64,000 bases of DNA from Endozoicomonas sp. NE40 (GCF_040549045.1 NZ_JBEWTB010000002.1:1829501-1893500), one strand, 5' to 3'; shown: positions 25,992-35,476, counted from the first letter of the stretch. The notes: generated by a model from the letters alone, not told the origin. Numbers and translations: made by a program.

Positions 25992-27332
25992 TCATTTTCT
26001 GCCTGAAGCCGCTAAACTGTCTTCTCCTGCCTTTTTTTTACGCCTTCCTCTACTGGAAGGGTTATACCTGTTTATTTTTAAACCAGCCTCGCCACAAGCC
26101 AGCTGAATAACAGAGAGAAAAGTGTATTTTTTTTGTTCATTCTCTGAAGATGATTGATAAGGCTTATTCTTATCAAGCGTTTTTTGGATTCTATGGTAAT
26201 TTTCAGATAGCTGAGACAGAGCCTCCTCGCTGGAGTGGGCCAGTAGATTACGTAACTTATGCAACACAAGCTTTCCTGTATCGGTACCAGGGTCCATTTG
26301 AGCCAGCTTCATGCATGCATCAAGAATCAGATCTTTATCCGTTTTTTCTTCACCCAGCGTCTCACCACAAACATCATAATAAATATTGAGCTTATGCAGT
26401 TGATAGGCTTTCTCAAAGAAAACATCACCAGTGCATGTCATCGCCCGTCTTTCATCGCAATATATTAATGTGCTATAGGCACATAACGTCTCTTCTGTGA
26501 ACGGTAGTTCGTTTAAATAAAGGGTGTTGTCGACACCTTTGATCGGGCATGGATAGCGTTTCCACTCAAAGAACCGATGGTAATACTCAAGTACATTGCT
26601 CATATTAAAAAATACAATATCGAGTTCTTCATCTGAAATAATTTTAGCCAGCCTTTTCATTGACTCTTCATCATAATAATTGGTACACAAAGGGTGAATA
26701 TGCATTTTCTCTAATGCTTTTTTTGTTTCTTCAAGTCGTTCCCGGGATGAAAAGCAATGCCACTCATTAAAAGCCTCTTTGTATTTCATGGCTAAAAGCA
26801 AAGCATTCTCTTCTGAAAAGCTAATGCCTTCAACCTTATCTTTCGTCAAAAGGAATGCAGATTTAATTAAGTCAGCGTATTCCTCGTCCCTACAGTCTTC
26901 AATTTCAGAAAGCTTATTAAATAAAGAAAACAAGAAGAACAATAATATTGGATTTTGATCAATAAGAATAACCAGATTTGATAGTCTGGCTAATTCGGGC
27001 AAACAGGATAACAGACCTGACTCCCCGGTAACAATTGAAATACGTCTTTGAGAAACAGGAGAAAACTCCTTAATTTCCTTAAATGTATCTTTCAATGAAG
27101 TAGCAGATTCAGAGATGTAACCTCCATGGTATTCATTAGTAAACCAGAAGGTATTATCAAAGCCAGCAGCCGATTTAAAATCAGCAGAAGGGGGCAGGTC
27201 ATTAAGCTTATCGACCACCTCCCGTACGGAGAAGCCAGCAAAATGACTTACCTTCTTGAGTTTGTCGCAATCAATGGGAAATCCAAGGTTACTATGCACC
27301 ATTTCCGGTGAAGACAGCTGTCCAACATCCAT
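25992..27332 (-). CDS. Unknown 446-aa protein with a methyltransferase-like Rossmann signature
   Basis: I do not recognise a named family. Residues about 94-125 (RISIVTGESGLLSCLPELARLSNLVILIDQNPI) have the spacing of motif I plus an acidic ribose-binding position in class I SAM-dependent methyltransferases, and DELDIVFFNMSNVLEYYHRF (~235-255) could be motif IV. A TLYLNELPFTEETLCAYSTLIYC block follows. The C-terminal third is helical and ends in a strongly basic tail (RGRRKKKAG). The gene is visibly AT-richer than its neighbours and lies between an intact and a decayed copy of an IolE-like gene, suggesting acquisition or duplication-linked insertion. No signal peptide is seen. A secreted effector acting in a host cell is possible but speculative. 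Confidence 0.7.
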   Translation of the reverse strand: MDVGQLSSPEMVHSNLGFPIDCDKLKKVSHFAGFSVREVVDKLNDLPPSADFKSAAGFDNTFWFTNEYHGGYISESATSLKDTFKEIKEFSPVSQRRISIVTGESGLLSCLPELARLSNLVILIDQNPILLFFLFSLFNKLSEIEDCRDEEYADLIKSAFLLTKDKVEGISFSEENALLLAMKYKEAFNEWHCFSSRERLEETKKALEKMHIHPLCTNYYDEESMKRLAKIISDEELDIVFFNMSNVLEYYHRFFEWKRYPCPIKGVDNTLYLNELPFTEETLCAYSTLIYCDERRAMTCTGDVFFEKAYQLHKLNIYYDVCGETLGEEKTDKDLILDACMKLAQMDPGTDTGKLVLHKLRNLLAHSSEEALSQLSENYHRIQKTLDKNKPYQSSSENEQKKYTFLSVIQLACGEAGLKINRYNPSSRGRRKKKAGEDSLAASGRK

Positions 27333-27356
27333 GTTTCCAACTTACTATTTAATCAT

Positions 27357-27554
27357 TCAATTGCTGTCTATGACCTTCAGTTTCTGATTTAGTTCAGATT
27401 TCATCTGAACCTGTGTCCAAATATCAGGCTCTATCATAGCTATTGTGCAGGCTTTTCCAGAGATAGCCGACGTACCCCGCATAACCAGCTCGTCTTTCTG
27501 CATGCTGACATCGGTCGGAAAGTATTGATCGTGCTTTTTATTTGAACTTATCAC
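27357..27554 (-). pseudogene. Decayed, internally deleted copy of the IolE-like gene 5' region
   Basis: The 65-codon frame MISSNKKHDQ-YFPTDVSMQKDELVMRGTSAISG aligns with the start of the intact protein (MISPNKKHDRY, then YFPTDGRMLKDELGRRGMSVISG), with 44 codons (132 bp) missing between Tyr11 and Tyr55. After SAISGKA the similarity fades (a possible AMIEPDIW versus ALWDRT) and the rest of the gene is absent. The upstream sequence is also duplicated. It cannot encode a TIM barrel. Confidence 0.8.
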
Positions 27555-27643
27555 GATCAGGTTCCTGCCTGTAGTTAATAACAGACATTGAAACCGCTAA
27601 GCTGCTTTTTTGTACTGCTCAAACTCACCAAATTGCTATCATG

Positions 27644-27657
27644 TTGACCTGAGTCAA
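27644..27657. promoter_or_regulatory. TTGAC-N4-GTCAA dyad upstream of the sulfatase
   Basis: TTGACCTGAGTCAA is a symmetrical site resembling FNR/Crp-family boxes (TTGAT-N4-ATCAA) with one change in each half. It lies 87 bases before the sulfatase ATG. Weak evidence, from pattern only. Confidence 0.3.
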
Positions 27658-27684
27658 TTCAATTGAGCGCTGAAAAACCGAAAC

Positions 27685-27698
27685 TCGAAACGTTTCGA
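27685..27698. promoter_or_regulatory. LacI-family-type operator palindrome
   Basis: TCGAAACGTTTCGA is a perfect 14-bp palindrome with the central CG step characteristic of LacI/GalR/PurR-family operators, 46 bases before the sulfatase start. The LacI-type protein encoded at 21766-22779 is the nearest candidate ligand. Confidence 0.6.
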
Positions 27699-27743
27699 AA
27701 TCTAAGCAGCTATGAGCCTGCCAACACCTTTGCTGACTGACCT

Positions 27744-29330
27744 ATGTCTTCCACCCTGACTCTAAAACCTGACACTCCAAGACCCAATATCATCTACATT
27801 ATGTCGGATGATCATGCTGTCAGAGCCGTTAGTGCTTACGGCAGTGATATTGCCCATCTGGCCCCAACACCCAATATTGACCGCATTGCCCGAAACGGTG
27901 TGCGTTTTGATGAGTCCTTTGTCACCAATTCGCTGTGTGGTCCTTCCCGGGCTGCCATGTTTACCGGCAAGTTCGGACACAAGAACGGCTTTAACCATAA
28001 TGGTCAGCTGTTTGATGGATCGCAGGCTGTCTGGCCAAGGCTTTTAAAAGCAGCGGGGTACACGACAGCAGTTATTGGTAAGTGGCATATTAACCTGACG
28101 CCTGATGGCTTTGATTTCGACCACTGGGAAGTCCTTAACGATCAGGGTGAATACTACAATCCGGACTGGATCACCGCCGAAGGTATTCAGAAAGAGATGG
28201 GGTACACGACCGACCAGATAACCAGCAAGACCCTGAAATGGCTGGATCAGCAACGGGACAAGTCCAAACCTTTTGCCCTGGTCATGCATCATAAAGCACC
28301 ACATCGTAACTGGATGCCTGCTCCTCGCCACACCCGCGCCTTTGAGCAGGTAGAGTTTCCGGTACCAGACAACTACTTCGATACCTACGAGGGGCGGGTG
28401 GCCGCGCAGATGCAGACCATGAACATCTATCGTGACGCCCAGGAAGGGCATGACCTGAAAATGACGACAGGTGTTGGAGAAACCCAATGGCGTGAAGATA
28501 TATGGCCGCACCTGCTGCAACGCCTGACACCGGAGCAGCGCGCTGAGTGGGATGCTGCCTATCAGGAACGTAATGACGCGATGAACGCCAATGAGGCGAA
28601 CTGGTCAGAAGAAGAAATGGCGATCTGGAAGTATCAGCGTTACCTTCAGGACTATCTCGCAACCATCAAGTCGGTGGATGAGTCAGTTGGTGAGGTACTG
28701 GATTATCTTGAAGCCAATGACCTGGCTGAAAATACCATTGTCGTTTACACCTCGGACCAGGGTTTTTATATGGGTGAGCATGGCTGGTTTGATAAACGCT
28801 TTATGTACGAAGAGTCTTTCCGGGCGCCTTTGCTGATGCAATATCCAGCTAAAATCAAAGCCGGAACAGTAGTCAGTCAACTGGTACAGAACATTGACTA
28901 TGCACCGACCTTTCTAGAATACGCAGGTGTTGAGATACCAGCGGAGATGCAGGGGGACTCCATGGTAGACATTATTGCCAGAACCGACTGCGACTGGCGC
29001 TCATCCCTTTATTATCACTTCTATGAATACCCGGCCATGCACGACGTAAGTCGTCACTATGGCGTGCGTGACAATCGTTACAAGCTGATGCACTTCTACT
29101 ACCTGATGGATGAATGGGAATTTTATGACCTGGATAAAGACCCTGCTGAAATGACCAATGCCATTAACGATCCGGCTTATGCCAATGAAATACAACGCTT
29201 AAAAACTGAAATCAAAAGACTGGAAGCCTTTTATGACGTTCCACCCCGGACTGACTGGATAGACCAGCCTCTGGAATACAAGCCTGCACCCACGCTGGAA
29301 GAGCTTTATCCTCACTGTTTCAATTCATAA
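27744..29330 (+). CDS. Cysteine-type S1 family sulfatase (no signal peptide)
   Basis: A 528-aa arylsulfatase-superfamily hydrolase removing sulfate from a carbohydrate or related ester. The N-terminus has the calcium-ligand aspartates (NIIYIMSDDHA, D22-D23). The formylglycine motif C65-G-P-S-R is a canonical Cys-type CxPSR, with GKFGH following. GKWHINLTPDGFDFDHW and TSDQGFYMGEHGWFDKRFMYEESFRAPL are further active-site blocks. It resembles sulfatases acting on N-acetylglucosamine-6-sulfate or other glycan sulfates, but specificity is not certain. There is no signal peptide or lipobox, so it should act in the cytoplasm on an imported sugar, in line with the PTS permease nearby. It needs the maturase at 17956-19191. 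The stop overlaps the convergent porin gene by six bases. Confidence 0.92.
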   Translation: MSSTLTLKPDTPRPNIIYIMSDDHAVRAVSAYGSDIAHLAPTPNIDRIARNGVRFDESFVTNSLCGPSRAAMFTGKFGHKNGFNHNGQLFDGSQAVWPRLLKAAGYTTAVIGKWHINLTPDGFDFDHWEVLNDQGEYYNPDWITAEGIQKEMGYTTDQITSKTLKWLDQQRDKSKPFALVMHHKAPHRNWMPAPRHTRAFEQVEFPVPDNYFDTYEGRVAAQMQTMNIYRDAQEGHDLKMTTGVGETQWREDIWPHLLQRLTPEQRAEWDAAYQERNDAMNANEANWSEEEMAIWKYQRYLQDYLATIKSVDESVGEVLDYLEANDLAENTIVVYTSDQGFYMGEHGWFDKRFMYEESFRAPLLMQYPAKIKAGTVVSQLVQNIDYAPTFLEYAGVEIPAEMQGDSMVDIIARTDCDWRSSLYYHFYEYPAMHDVSRHYGVRDNRYKLMHFYYLMDEWEFYDLDKDPAEMTNAINDPAYANEIQRLKTEIKRLEAFYDVPPRTDWIDQPLEYKPAPTLEELYPHCFNS

Positions 29331-30698
29331 CCATGGCACAGTGAAAATCAGCTTCACATCTTTTTCGTCTTTGAAAGCATTAGGGAACTCTCTTGACCAG
29401 CTGGGTAAATTCGTCTTGTTTTTAAAAAGCGTGGCGTGCGCCTTGACAGACCCACCTTTCAGATGGCCGGACTGAAAGGTATAGCCAACATCAACATTGT
29501 ACGCCTGCTCTTCCAGCTTTCTGGTTGAGGTGATTCCGGGGTTTAACGTATTGGGTTTGCCATCCCAGCCGTGGGCATAGGAGACTCCTGCACACCATCC
29601 CTGCCCAAAGTCATACCACGCCCCAAAAAACAGGGCTTTTTCACCATTGTGATTAAAGTCAGAGCGACTGTCCCACCACACTTCATAAGCACCGTTAGAA
29701 CCACCGAACCCGCCATTATACCCGGTGGGACGAAATGAAAAGTTGGATTCAGAGCCCCGTACCTGTGTATAGGTTGCCTCAGCCCTGAACATCCAACGTC
29801 CAAAATGGAAGCCTGACATCAAGGCGTGCTGATACGCCAGCCCATCAAAAATATCATTAGTGGTATTACTCGTATTCTCTGCATTCCAGACAATGCCACT
29901 ATTATCCTTATCATTCATGCCATAGAAGTGGTAACTGACCGTATAATGATCACCGGCATAAGTCAGTTTCAATTTATAAAGATCAATAAAGTCATCTGCC
30001 TGGCCAAATCCAGCCAGCACACTGATTCCAGAGTTAAAATCGTAGCTGCTGCCGATGCTGTATACGTTATGCATTTTTGTGCCATCTTTTCGCCGCATCT
30101 CTTTCATGTCGTAAATCCATGGTTTTTTATATCGATCGGCCCACATATAGGCGATGGTCAGCCCACCAAAGCGATAAATTCCCTCTCCACCACGGTATGT
30201 ACCGGGAACAAAGCTCCAGTTAACACCTAAAACACCAGGCGCAGACGGCTGAATATAACCGGCATGCGCTTTAAATCGATTATATTCCAGTCTCGCCGCC
30301 GCTTTATAAAAAGTCATACCATTTTTTATCCTGCCCTTATCATCAATCAGCGACATTTCCCCGAGCTGTGAAGTGCCTGAATTCCAGAGATCCCAGGTAC
30401 CAAAGACACCGGCATCCAGCCCGAACAAATTACCTAGCAGACCAGAAATAAAATCCAGGTTTACCAGAGTAGTGGAATGATAAAGATTTTCTTTAAAACG
30501 GTCCGACACGTCATCACGACGATCACGAATCCGGGTCATGTTATAAATATTTCCCGATATTTTGGCATCTTTTAAAAAGTGATGCCCTCCCTCTACAGGA
30601 AGACCGGAATGAGAAGTCTTAATGTTATCGGAAGCAGGCAAGCCAGTACCTGTCAGAATGACCGGAACAACAATGGTCAGCATTACTTTATTCTGCAT
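29325..30698 (-). CDS. OprD/chitoporin-like outer-membrane porin
   Basis: A 457-aa outer-membrane beta-barrel. Signal sequence MQNKVMLTIVVPVILTGTGLPA; the body is a series of amphipathic strands rich in Tyr, Trp and Gly, and the chain ends in a strand with terminal aromatic/hydrophobic residues (LIFTVPWL). The N-terminal plug-like region (HHFLKDAKISGNIYNMTRIRDRR) and FYKAAARLEYNRFKAHAGYIQPSAPGVLGVNWSFVPGTYRG resemble the OprD/ChiP family, whose members admit small substrates including chitooligosaccharides. It is divergent from the PTS permease and convergent with the sulfatase, suggesting one uptake locus. The actual substrate is inferred from context only. Confidence 0.8.
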   Translation of the reverse strand: MQNKVMLTIVVPVILTGTGLPASDNIKTSHSGLPVEGGHHFLKDAKISGNIYNMTRIRDRRDDVSDRFKENLYHSTTLVNLDFISGLLGNLFGLDAGVFGTWDLWNSGTSQLGEMSLIDDKGRIKNGMTFYKAAARLEYNRFKAHAGYIQPSAPGVLGVNWSFVPGTYRGGEGIYRFGGLTIAYMWADRYKKPWIYDMKEMRRKDGTKMHNVYSIGSSYDFNSGISVLAGFGQADDFIDLYKLKLTYAGDHYTVSYHFYGMNDKDNSGIVWNAENTSNTTNDIFDGLAYQHALMSGFHFGRWMFRAEATYTQVRGSESNFSFRPTGYNGGFGGSNGAYEVWWDSRSDFNHNGEKALFFGAWYDFGQGWCAGVSYAHGWDGKPNTLNPGITSTRKLEEQAYNVDVGYTFQSGHLKGGSVKAHATLFKNKTNLPSWSREFPNAFKDEKDVKLIFTVPWL

Positions 30699-30982
30699 TT
30701 GCTCTCCCGATCAATTTCAGGTTCAGGTCACAGCAGCGTCTATAATGTACGACTACCAACAAACGTTCGGGGGCTATACCCGCCGGAACAGGAAGATAAA
30801 CCGTCAGGGTTTAATACAGTCGAACAAAGTATAGAAGCAGATATTGAGGTATTACCTATAGCTTTTGATAAAGCTCTTCAGCAATACGACACTTGCCTTT
30901 CAAACTCACAGGTTCACTTTAAACACGAGAAAAAATAGCCCTCGCAACAGAAGCAGCACCACGATCAGGTGAGTGAGGTAAC

Positions 30983-32248
30983 ATGAAACTCTATGATCAG
31001 CTTATTCAGTTTGTAGAACAGAAGCTGGGACCGTTTGCTGGCAAAGTAGGCTGCCAGCGACATGTAACTGCGCTGCGTGACGGATTTCTTGTGTCTATGC
31101 CATTTGTCATTATTGGCAGCTTTATTCTTATACTGTCCAACCCGCCCTTTGCCGAAGATACCACAAATGTTATGGGTCGCACCTGGCTGGATTTTGTCGC
31201 GAAACACCGGTCTGTGATTATCATGCCATGGAGCATGAGCATGGGAATTATGTCACTGTTTGTTTCCATGGGGGTCGCTTACAGCCTGGCCCGCTCCTAC
31301 AAAATGGATGCCATTGGTGCAGCAGCCCTGTCGCTTATGACATTCCTTCTTATTGCTGCACCAGACAAGGATGGTACATTGCCAATGCTGTATATGGGAG
31401 GCACCGGTATATTCACAGCCCTGATATCAGCGTACTTTTCGGTAGAACTGACCCGTTTTCTCTCCCGACACAATATCACCCTTCGTATGCCTGAACAGGT
31501 TCCCCCGGCCATTGAAGCATCATTTTCCCTGCTCATCCCCGTCCTGTTCATTTTTGTGACCGCCTACCCTCTCAGCCTGTTGATACAAGGCAGCTTTGGC
31601 ATGCCTGTTCCCAGAGCGGTCATGGCTCTGTTCGAACCACTGGTGCTGGCATCCAACAGTCTGCCTGCCATTATTGGCGCGGTTATGCTCAGTCAACTGC
31701 TCTGGTTTACCGGCATTCATGGTTCAAACATTGTTGTCGGTATTCTGTCCCCTGTTTTTCTTACCAATATTGCCGTCAATGCCAGTGCTTATGCGGCTGG
31801 TCAACCAATACCCAACCTGTTTACACAGCCATTTCTGGATTTCTACATTGCCATTGGTGGCTCTGGTGCCACTCTGTCCCTGGCGATCCTGATGAGTTTC
31901 AGTCGTACAGCGCACCTGCGCAGCGTAGGCCGCATGAGCCTGTTGCCTGGCATTTTCCAGATCAACGAACCGGTGATATTCGGTACGCCCATTGTGATGA
32001 ATGCCACCTTTTTCCTGCCGTTTGTGTTCATCCCCATAATCAATGCTACGGTTGCTTACATAGCCACCAGCACAGGGCTTGTTGCCAAAGCCATAGCCGT
32101 CACACCGTGGACGACGCCTGCCGTTATTGGTTCAGCCTGGGGAGCGGGGTGGATGATCAGTTCCAGCATTTTGACTGTGTTTCTGATTATTCTCGACCTG
32201 GTACTTTACTATCCCTTTTTCAGGGTCTTTGAAAAACAGGGCTTATGA
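30983..32248 (+). CDS. PTS system EIIC component, lactose/cellobiose/chitobiose family
   Basis: A 421-aa permease domain of a phosphotransferase system, about ten helices. LRDGFLVSMPFVIIGSFILIL, MPEQVPPAIEASFSLLIPVL, LWFTGIHGSNIV and the substrate-site block GIFQINEPVIFGTPIVMN are characteristic of CelB/ChbC-type EIIC proteins. No EIIA or EIIB gene lies nearby, so phosphate must come from components encoded elsewhere. The ATG at 30983 has AGGTGAGTGAGGT upstream. The 284-bp gap to the divergent porin start should hold both promoters; no confident operator was seen in it. Confidence 0.9.
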   Translation: MKLYDQLIQFVEQKLGPFAGKVGCQRHVTALRDGFLVSMPFVIIGSFILILSNPPFAEDTTNVMGRTWLDFVAKHRSVIIMPWSMSMGIMSLFVSMGVAYSLARSYKMDAIGAAALSLMTFLLIAAPDKDGTLPMLYMGGTGIFTALISAYFSVELTRFLSRHNITLRMPEQVPPAIEASFSLLIPVLFIFVTAYPLSLLIQGSFGMPVPRAVMALFEPLVLASNSLPAIIGAVMLSQLLWFTGIHGSNIVVGILSPVFLTNIAVNASAYAAGQPIPNLFTQPFLDFYIAIGGSGATLSLAILMSFSRTAHLRSVGRMSLLPGIFQINEPVIFGTPIVMNATFFLPFVFIPIINATVAYIATSTGLVAKAIAVTPWTTPAVIGSAWGAGWMISSSILTVFLIILDLVLYYPFFRVFEKQGL

Positions 32249-32285
32249 TTCATCCACCTCAAAACTGATTATGGATATTAAGCAC

Positions 32286-32321
32286 CTAAGAGGCTTGTTT
32301 AGTTTTAAAACAGCCTCTAAG
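32286..32321 (+). terminator. Hairpin after the EIIC gene
   Basis: CTAAGAGGCTTGTTT pairs imperfectly with AAAACAGCCTCTAAG around an AGTTTT-type loop, ending 73 bases past the stop. The AGAGGC/GCCTCT core is exact. It is probably an intrinsic or mRNA-end hairpin. Confidence 0.5.
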
Positions 32322-32401
32322 GGGCTTTCTCGAACAAGGCTTCAAAGAAGTCACCCCTGGCAAGAACTATGAATACTCCAAAAGCCGGATAGAGAAAAAC
32401 T

Positions 32402-32627
32402 TCCCTACATGGTTGGACAAAAACAAAAAAAATTCGCTACCTGTCTCCGGAAGAAGAAAAAGCCCTTCTTAATACCCTGGAGGAACGACAGGAAGAAGCA
32501 AGAGCCACCAGCCCCGTTAAACGATCCCTTCACTGATCATTTGAAGCCAATGGTACTTGTCTCCCGATATTTACATACCAATGATAAGTTGAAGCAAGAC
32601 GCAGTAGCCATTTTGGAAGCGATTTAA
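32402..32627 (+). pseudogene. Tyrosine recombinase (integrase) remnant
   Basis: In one frame 32402-32536 encodes TKKIRYLSPEEEKALLNTLEERQEEARA, the start of the catalytic domain of phage/island integrases (V/I-R-Y-L-S-P-E-E-E). In another frame 32540-32627 encodes VLVSRYLHTNDKLKQDAVAILEAI, matching the integrase C-terminus with the nucleophile-type RYxH and the closing helix. The central R-H-x-x-R region is deleted and the frames differ, so it is dead. An intrinsic terminator follows immediately. It marks one edge of the restriction-modification island. Confidence 0.65.
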
Positions 32628-32643
32628 AATCGCTTCCTTTTCC
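32615..32643 (+). terminator. Intrinsic terminator of the integrase remnant
   Basis: GGAAGCGATTT (32615-32625) and AAATCGCTTCC (32627-32637) form an 11-bp stem followed by a TTTTCC run. Confidence 0.75.
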
Positions 32644-32707
32644 GGGTTAAATTTTTGAAAAACTCGTCATTTATCATCATGTTTTCAGGCCAACATGTAA
32701 AAAGGCT

Positions 32708-32956
32708 CTATTTTTGAGTATTTTTCAGCCAGTCCAGTAGCTTGAAAAAGCCGAATAGCACGACAAGAAAGGGCAGTGTACACAGTATTTTCGCTAACAA
32801 TTTCAGCTCTTGAAGATAAGCTAAAAAATGCTGCCACGTTGTGAGGGGCTTACGCTCAGGTCTTCTTATATGAACACAAAGGTCCTCCGGTGAAAGGGCT
32901 TTTTTATTATCCACGCTCGTAATTGCCGTTTGATTATAATTCCTGTCGCTACTCAT
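32708..32956 (-). CDS. Small single-helix membrane protein
   Basis: An 82-aa protein with a soluble N-terminal half (ending HIRRPERKPLTTWQHFLAY) and one membrane helix near the C-terminus (LAKILCTLPFLVVLFGFFKLLDWL). GAGGG lies about seven bases before the ATG. It sits 52 bases downstream of the hsdR 3' end on the same strand, inside the island. Family not recognised; real coding is likely but not certain. Confidence 0.5.
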   Translation of the reverse strand: MSSDRNYNQTAITSVDNKKALSPEDLCVHIRRPERKPLTTWQHFLAYLQELKLLAKILCTLPFLVVLFGFFKLLDWLKNTQK

Positions 32957-33008
32957 AATTCAGCCCTCTGATTAGCTATGGCCTACCCCATCCATGACGA
33001 CGCAATCT

Positions 33009-35457
33009 TCATAACTTTCCTATCTGCCCTTGCCCCATAGCTTTCATCATCTGATAGACAAGGCTCACTACCTGACGCGAAACATCCGGATTCGAAAGAA
33101 AGTCCATATCCATCCGGTTCTGAACATCCATGCTCTCAATGACTGCGCTTTGAACCGCATCAGGGAAGTCGCCGAGCATCGCCTGCTCTTGAGAGTTGTG
33201 GGCCACCTGATCAACAGCCCGGTCATTTTCAGAGACTTTTGCCACTACCTTGTTAAGCCATATCACACGATCACCATCGCTCAAATCTTCTCCGGCAAAC
33301 AGGTCATTCATCTGCTCCAGAATATCACTCAGCAGTTCACTCTTTTTATCTTTCGGGGCATGACTGCCAATAGAAGTGACTGGGTTTAGCAGATTGCCTC
33401 CATCACCTTGTAACTTGAGGTGCTGCGTGCGCTTTTCCTTGAGCTTATAGTGAGTCATTTCCACCAGCTCCAGATCTATATCCTCATCCAGTCGCTCCTG
33501 CTTCAGCAACGGTAACAAATGCTTGCCAAATACATTCAGCTGCTCCAGCTCATGGTCATCGAAAGGAACAATCTGTGAGATAAACTCATAAAAACGAATA
33601 TAGGAGCCAAGATCTTTTTTAAAGGTATCAAGGCTATCCTTGGCTTCTTTTGCAGCCTGGACGCCTCGCTCACACTTCTGACGATACCCCTCTTCACCTT
33701 CACTAATCGCTTCTCTCAAGCGTTCCTGAGCGTCTTTAAGGACATCAAGTGCCTCCCGGTAACGTTTGGCAAAACGATCCGCAGGCGGCTTGATATAATT
33801 CGATAAAGCGTCTTGTCCACGTTTCGGATCAAAGTAGGCATCGGCAAACTGAGTCACCTCATGCCATTGATAAATCCCCTGCTCACCCAGCTTATGTTGA
33901 AGATCATAAACCAGATTAGGTTCGGACTCTCCCGCCAGCTCTGCTACCTGGTAGTAGGTTTTAAACTCCTCCAGAACGTCCTGTGGGTCATTCACAAAGT
34001 CCAGAACAAAGGTGGTGTCTTTGCCCGGACAGGTACGGTTCAGCCGGGAAAGCGTCTGAATACAATCAACACCTGTCAGTTTCTTATCCACATACATAGC
34101 CACCAGCTTGGGCTGATCAAATCCGGTCTGGAATTTATTAGCCACCAGCATGACCTGATACTCATCGGTATCAAAAGCCTTGCGCATATCGCGCCCGTTT
34201 AGATTCGGGTTCAGGTTTCGCTCAGTGAACGGTTCCGGGCCAGATTCTTTATCATCCACCTCTCCAGAAAACGCCACCATCGCTTGTAAACGACCATAGC
34301 CTTTTTCCTGAACATACTTATCAAAGGCCAGCTTGTAGCGAACGGCTTCTTTACGGCTTGAAGTCACTACCATCGCTTTGGCTTCACCATTAAGAAGGTG
34401 TTTAACACGAGTACGGAAATGCTCAATGATCACTTCCACTTTCTGAGCGATATTATGCGGGTGAAGCCTTGCCCACTTTACCAGCTCTGATTTAGCTCGT
34501 TTGGAATCGACTTCACTGTCCTGATTTTCATCAGTGTGAGCCAGCTTATAAGCAACACTGTAGCTGGTGTAATTCTTGAGGACATCGAGAATGTAGCCTT
34601 CTTCTATTGCCTGACGCATGGTGTAGACATGATAAGGCTCTGGCTTACTGTCTTCTTTTGCATTGGGCTTACGACCAAACAACTCCAGCGTCTTGGCTTT
34701 TGGTGTAGCAGTGAACGCAAAGTAGCTGATTTTGTCACTGCCACGACGAGAAGCCAGTGTTGCATCCAGAATATCTTCGCCGGTGATTTCATCGCTGTCC
34801 GACAAATGTTCTGCCATCAACACTTCTCTCATCTGCCGGGCAGTACTGCCTGTCTGGGAGCTATGCGCCTCATCCGCAATGATGGCAAATGAACGTTTAG
34901 CCAGACCTTCATTCTCCTGAATGGCTTTCAATACATGTGGAAAGGTCTGAATAGTCACGATGATGATTGAGGTCGCATTCAGCAGTTCCTGAGCCAGCTG
35001 TGACGATTTGCTGCCCTGTGCTTCTTCCCGGTTTATCCGGGCAATCATCCCCCGGTTGTGCTCAAACTGGTAAATGGTGTCCTGAAGCTGTGAATCAAGA
35101 ACGGTTCGGTCCGTAATAACAATCACCGAATCAAACACCTTATTACCCGCCTGCTCCCCTTCCGGATAATGAAGGGAAGCCAGCTGATGACACAGCCAGG
35201 CAATAGAGTTCGACTTACCGGAACCAGCACTGTGCTGAATCAGATACCTGGCTCCGGTTCCTTCTTTCCGTACACCATTAAGCAGAGTGCTCACCGCACT
35301 CCACTGGTGATAACGGGGAAAAATCATGGTTTCTTTCTTAACAATACGACCGTCAGCCAGTTCTTTATCTTTTACTTCAAGATGAAGATAACGCCCCAGA
35401 ATCAGCAGAAAATTATCTGGCTGTAAGATTTCTTCCCACAAATAAGCAGTTGCGTAA
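33009..35457 (-). pseudogene. hsdR: Type I restriction endonuclease HsdR, 3' portion (cut off by IS)
   Basis: The motor and C-terminal part of a type I restriction subunit: YHQWSAVSTLL and Walker A HSAGSGKSNSIAWL, DEAH-type box IIADEAHSSQTG, FAFTATPKAKTLELFG, later QTGFDQPKLVAMYVDKKLTGVDCIQTLSRLNRTCPGKD (helicase motif VI), and a helical C-terminus that contacts the methylase. The open frame begins only at an ATG formed across the IS junction, so this fragment lacks the nuclease domain. Fused to 36870-37600 without the element and one 9-bp duplication, it gives one 1,056-codon frame. Confidence 0.92.
35449..35457. repeat. 9-bp target site duplication, left copy
   Basis: GTTGCGTAA directly precedes the left end of the insertion sequence; the identical 9-mer follows the right end at 36870-36878. 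Confidence 0.93.
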
Positions 35458-35476
35458 GGGTGCAATTAAAAGTGTT

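Noticed and set aside
32281..32297. Possible second attachment site (GCACCTAAGAGG resembling GCACCTGAGTGG of the tRNA 3' end)
   Set aside because: Only about 12 of 15 bases match, and the segment belongs to a hairpin stem, so it may be chance; not strong enough to call an att site.
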